Positions 61,532 to 64,000 of a DNA stretch of 64,000 bases are shown in pieces; positions within the stretch are counted from its first letter, which is position 1, and every line of letters starts with the position of its first letter. The position numbers and the translations under genes are program-made. The notes beneath the pieces were generated by a model. That model saw only the letters and a list, made by a program, of their open reading frames with translations. It was not told the origin of the DNA and did no database searches. The stretch lies in assembly GCA_964450955.1 (NCBI GenBank), contig CAYVFI010000018.1, positions 62,001 through 126,000 of the forward strand, written 5' to 3'. This stretch comes from CAYNWT01 sp964450955. GTDB lineage: Bacteria > Planctomycetota > Planctomycetia > Planctomycetales > Planctomycetaceae.

Positions 61532-63970
61532 CTACTTTGAACGGGCGGCGGTGTGTTCCGCCTGCAGCACGTGTCGCAGAACAGCACCCGCTGCGGCAAC
61601 GCCGCTCAGGAAGGCGGCCTCAACACGGTTGCCGAGACACCAGTCGCCGCAGACGGCCAGTTGATTCGCTTCGTCCAGCAGGAAACCTGACTCCAGGTGG
61701 CTGACGGGGTTCGCAAACCGCCAGCGGTGCGCGACGGCGTGAAGTGGTTGACGTGGTTCCGTATTGGTTACCTTGTGGAACTCGGACAGCAACAAGTCGC
61801 GAACTTCGTCGGGTTCCAGTTCAATATTCTTAGTCGACCAGTCAGGACTCGCGTGAACGACCCAGCAGTCTTCGACCATGTCTCGCGATGGTTTGGACGA
61901 GTCGCGTGCTATCCACGAGATTGGCGAGTTCTTTACGAACACACCGTCGGCGGGAAGGTCGACGTGGTCAGAAAACGCAAACATCGCGGCCCAGCACGGA
62001 GCAACGACTGTGGCAGCCATCTGTTTCGTGAGCGGTGTCGACGAACCAAGCAGTTCAGCGGCTTGTGTCGGCGGAATGGCGACGACAACGAAATCGAACG
62101 AACCGACAGACTGACCACCGGCCGACAATTGCCATCGATCAGTGCGTTCCAATCGATCGATCTTCGTCTTACTAACAACCTTCACATCGCGGGCCAGGTG
62201 TTTGCAGACGGCGTTCATTCCGGGCACGCCGACGAAGCGGTTAGACGAACCTCGATCGGTCATAGTCTGGTCGTCCAGTTCAACAATTCGTCCGTGCCAC
62301 GCTTCGATAACGCCAAAGTCGCGCCACGAATCGACATACCGTCGGAAGCGTTCGTCTTTCGCGGTGAAGTATTGGGCTCCATGATCAAACCGGAACCCGG
62401 TATCGGTTCGACGCGAAGACATGCGACCGCCAACACCGCGGCCCTTGTCAAACACGGTCACATCGAACCCATGATCAACCAGGGTCCGTGCGGCGGCGAG
62501 CCCCGACATGCCTGCTCCAATGACAGCAACGGTCGGCATTGATGGAAGCAGCGGTCGCGTTGTCTTGCGTAGGTAGTCGACCGGGTCGAGTCGTCTGGCG
62601 TGGTCGCGAGTCGGCCGAGGACGAACCGTTCCGATCACGTCTTTTGGCGGCTTGAATGGTCTGTCGAACTGCCCGAGGCACCACAGCAGACCGCCATACG
62701 ACGCCGGGTCACGACCATCCAATGCGTAGCGATGGTTCAGATCGACCATCCTTGCCAGTGCCGATTCAGCATTGGGCGTCCAATTCAGGAACGCTTTTCC
62801 CCACGTCATGCGGACGTTGTTGTGCAGTTCGCCATGCATTAACAACGACTTCTGTGCGGCATCCCAGAGTGCATCACCGGTCACGCCGCGTGCGAGAGTT
62901 TCCCAGTCGAACAAAGCCGGGCGTTCGTCACCTTCGTGATCTGCCAGCGTTTCCACAGCCCAGTTTGGAATCGCCGACAACGATTCGTGATCACGCTGAT
63001 AGAAACAGAACGCCCAGGCCAGTTCGCGCCAGATTAGCAATTCGTCCAGGTACTTCTCTGCCCCCTTGCCGCCAAACTGCATTGCCTCACGCGCGATTCG
63101 AAACGGTGACACCATTCCGAAATGCAGGTACGCCGACATGCGGCTGACACCATCAATCAGGGCGTTGTTACGCCGTTTGGCATACCCTCGCAGCCCGGCT
63201 TCCTTAAACAAGTCCCATCGCGCGTAACCGGCAGTCGAACCGCCGCGAGTATGCGGAACCGGTCCGACTGCGTGGTCGATTTTGCAGTCTGCAATCAACT
63301 TTGCAGTGTCAGCCGTTTGCAGGTCCAGCGGTTCGAACGGCAAGTCGTTTGGGACCAGCCCGTCGCCGTCGTGTGCCACCTCTTTCGGTTCCAGTCCCAG
63401 CCGTTCGTCATAGAATCGCACGGTGGCATCGCGGTAAGCAAACGCGCGGGTGTGAGCTTTGCCGACCAACTGCATCGGTACGATGCAGCTTGCATCGACA
63501 GCCTGAATTGGCGTCGTGGTTGCTTCTGCAAGACGTTCCAGCCATTCAACAATCGGACTTACCGGAACATCTTCGGTAATGACAATTGCCGCGCGATTGG
63601 CAAGTGTCTTTAAGTGTGCGCCGCGATGTCCTTCGCGTTCTAAATGGAACACATACGGCACGCCACGCGCTGTGAACTCACGCTGCACATCGCGAGCGCC
63701 TTCCAGCATAAACGTGTGCAATCGATCCGACGCATATGGGTAGCGTTCAGAAATCGCGTGGTAAACCAGCAGCGGTTTGCCTAACTGCTGTGCGGTCAGC
63801 AAAGCGACGTCGAGCGCCGGATTCTCATGCGCTCGTACCGCGTTGTGCATCCAATACAAAACAAACTCACCATCGCGCGGTTGATCGGCGTTGGCGACGT
63901 CACGCGTGCGACCGCGTAGCCACAGAGAATCTTCAAACGAATCAAACAGGTTGAGAGTGTGTTCGGGCAT
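61532..63970 (-). CDS. Class II photolyase fused to a renalase-like flavoprotein
   Basis: An 812-residue two-enzyme chain. Residues 1-470 are a class II-type DNA photolyase: VLYWMHNAVRAHENPALDVA and the late MTWGKAFLNWTP, LNHRYALDGRDPASYGG and LWCLGQFDRPF are class II signatures, so cyclobutane pyrimidine dimers are the probable substrate, with FAD as cofactor and light as energy. Residues 478-812 resemble renalase/NAD(P)-binding FAD monooxygenase: VAVIGAGMSGLAAARTL, GRGVGGRMSSRR, FDHGAQYFTAKD and a late GDWCLGNRVEAAFLSG. A linker of about 8 residues joins them. The frame is unbroken; the internal Met478 codon has no ribosome site. The second domain might keep the flavin reduced, but this is inference. 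Confidence 0.9.
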   Translation of the reverse strand: MPEHTLNLFDSFEDSLWLRGRTRDVANADQPRDGEFVLYWMHNAVRAHENPALDVALLTAQQLGKPLLVYHAISERYPYASDRLHTFMLEGARDVQREFTARGVPYVFHLEREGHRGAHLKTLANRAAIVITEDVPVSPIVEWLERLAEATTTPIQAVDASCIVPMQLVGKAHTRAFAYRDATVRFYDERLGLEPKEVAHDGDGLVPNDLPFEPLDLQTADTAKLIADCKIDHAVGPVPHTRGGSTAGYARWDLFKEAGLRGYAKRRNNALIDGVSRMSAYLHFGMVSPFRIAREAMQFGGKGAEKYLDELLIWRELAWAFCFYQRDHESLSAIPNWAVETLADHEGDERPALFDWETLARGVTGDALWDAAQKSLLMHGELHNNVRMTWGKAFLNWTPNAESALARMVDLNHRYALDGRDPASYGGLLWCLGQFDRPFKPPKDVIGTVRPRPTRDHARRLDPVDYLRKTTRPLLPSMPTVAVIGAGMSGLAAARTLVDHGFDVTVFDKGRGVGGRMSSRRTDTGFRFDHGAQYFTAKDERFRRYVDSWRDFGVIEAWHGRIVELDDQTMTDRGSSNRFVGVPGMNAVCKHLARDVKVVSKTKIDRLERTDRWQLSAGGQSVGSFDFVVVAIPPTQAAELLGSSTPLTKQMAATVVAPCWAAMFAFSDHVDLPADGVFVKNSPISWIARDSSKPSRDMVEDCWVVHASPDWSTKNIELEPDEVRDLLLSEFHKVTNTEPRQPLHAVAHRWRFANPVSHLESGFLLDEANQLAVCGDWCLGNRVEAAFLSGVAAAGAVLRHVLQAEHTAARSK

Positions 63971-64000
63971 CCCAGATGTTAGGCATGCATGCGTTGTTTT

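Noticed and set aside
61532..62539. A separate gene for the renalase-like half starting at Met478
   Set aside because: The frame is continuous with the photolyase and there is no ribosome site before the internal ATG.
1..64000. CRISPR array, tRNA, rRNA, insertion sequence or prophage
   Set aside because: Read for regular repeat-spacer spacing, tRNA T-loops and transposase or phage motifs; none were convincing.

Overview
The window reads as chromosomal DNA of a planctomycete (phylum Planctomycetota). The support is a combination typical of that phylum: a secreted type I sulfatase, a DUF1501 protein with a Tat signal, Tat-exported Gfo/Idh/MocA oxidoreductases, a PEP-CTERM protein, a PQQ-type propeller protein, an ECF sigma factor fused to a Ser/Thr kinase, and an RTX-repeat protein carrying the N-terminal motif LEVRQLLSA. 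I cannot name a genus. I saw no phage, plasmid or transposase gene, no CRISPR array, no rRNA and no tRNA. Genes lie on both strands, mostly in short operons or alone.

Layout. 0.1-6 kb: ferredoxin fdxA divergent from the sigma-kinase fusion, then a PilZ membrane protein, a TPR lipoprotein and an exported protein of unknown function. 6-15.5 kb: sulfatase, two Gfo/Idh/MocA dehydrogenases, uvrB, a PEP-CTERM protein, a sugar epimerase-like TIM barrel and deoC. 15.5-24 kb: exported hydrolases and small lipoproteins, a ThuA-like/DUF1579-like pair joined at an A9 run with no start codon for the second reading frame, and der. 24-31.5 kb: a PQQ propeller, the methylcitrate cycle genes prpB-prpC-prpD (propionate use) with palindromic repeat pairs in both gaps, and pgi. 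31.9-40 kb: an MMPL-type transporter, a small PilZ protein, a Pro-rich lipoprotein, superoxide dismutase, a family 2 glycosyltransferase and a BshC-like protein. 40-48 kb: an RNA 2'-O-methyltransferase, map overlapping epmA, an NtrC-type regulator with its membrane histidine kinase, and a DUF1501 protein. 48.6-52.6 kb: the replication operon dnaN-dciA-gyrB. 52.6-64 kb: an LRR protein, an aldo/keto reductase, a nitrilase-family hydrolase, an exported amidohydrolase, a repeat-bearing 1 kb gap, an RTX/CAP fusion, an FAD amine oxidase-like enzyme and a class II photolyase fused to a renalase-like flavoprotein.

The least ordinary items are: (1) the A9 junction near 18.8 kb, where a whole DUF1579-like domain can be read only by a -1 shift from the upstream gene or from an internal ATG; (2) the photolyase-renalase fusion at the right end; (3) the sigma factor-kinase fusion with a non-RD kinase; (4) several intergenic palindrome pairs bounded by GTAG and CTAC, laid out like the BIMEs that REP-associated transposases act on, three of them inside the prp cluster; (5) long inverted repeats at 21.6-21.8, 44.4-44.6 and 54.7-54.9 kb. 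Functional calls come from motif and family recognition by eye; no database search was run.
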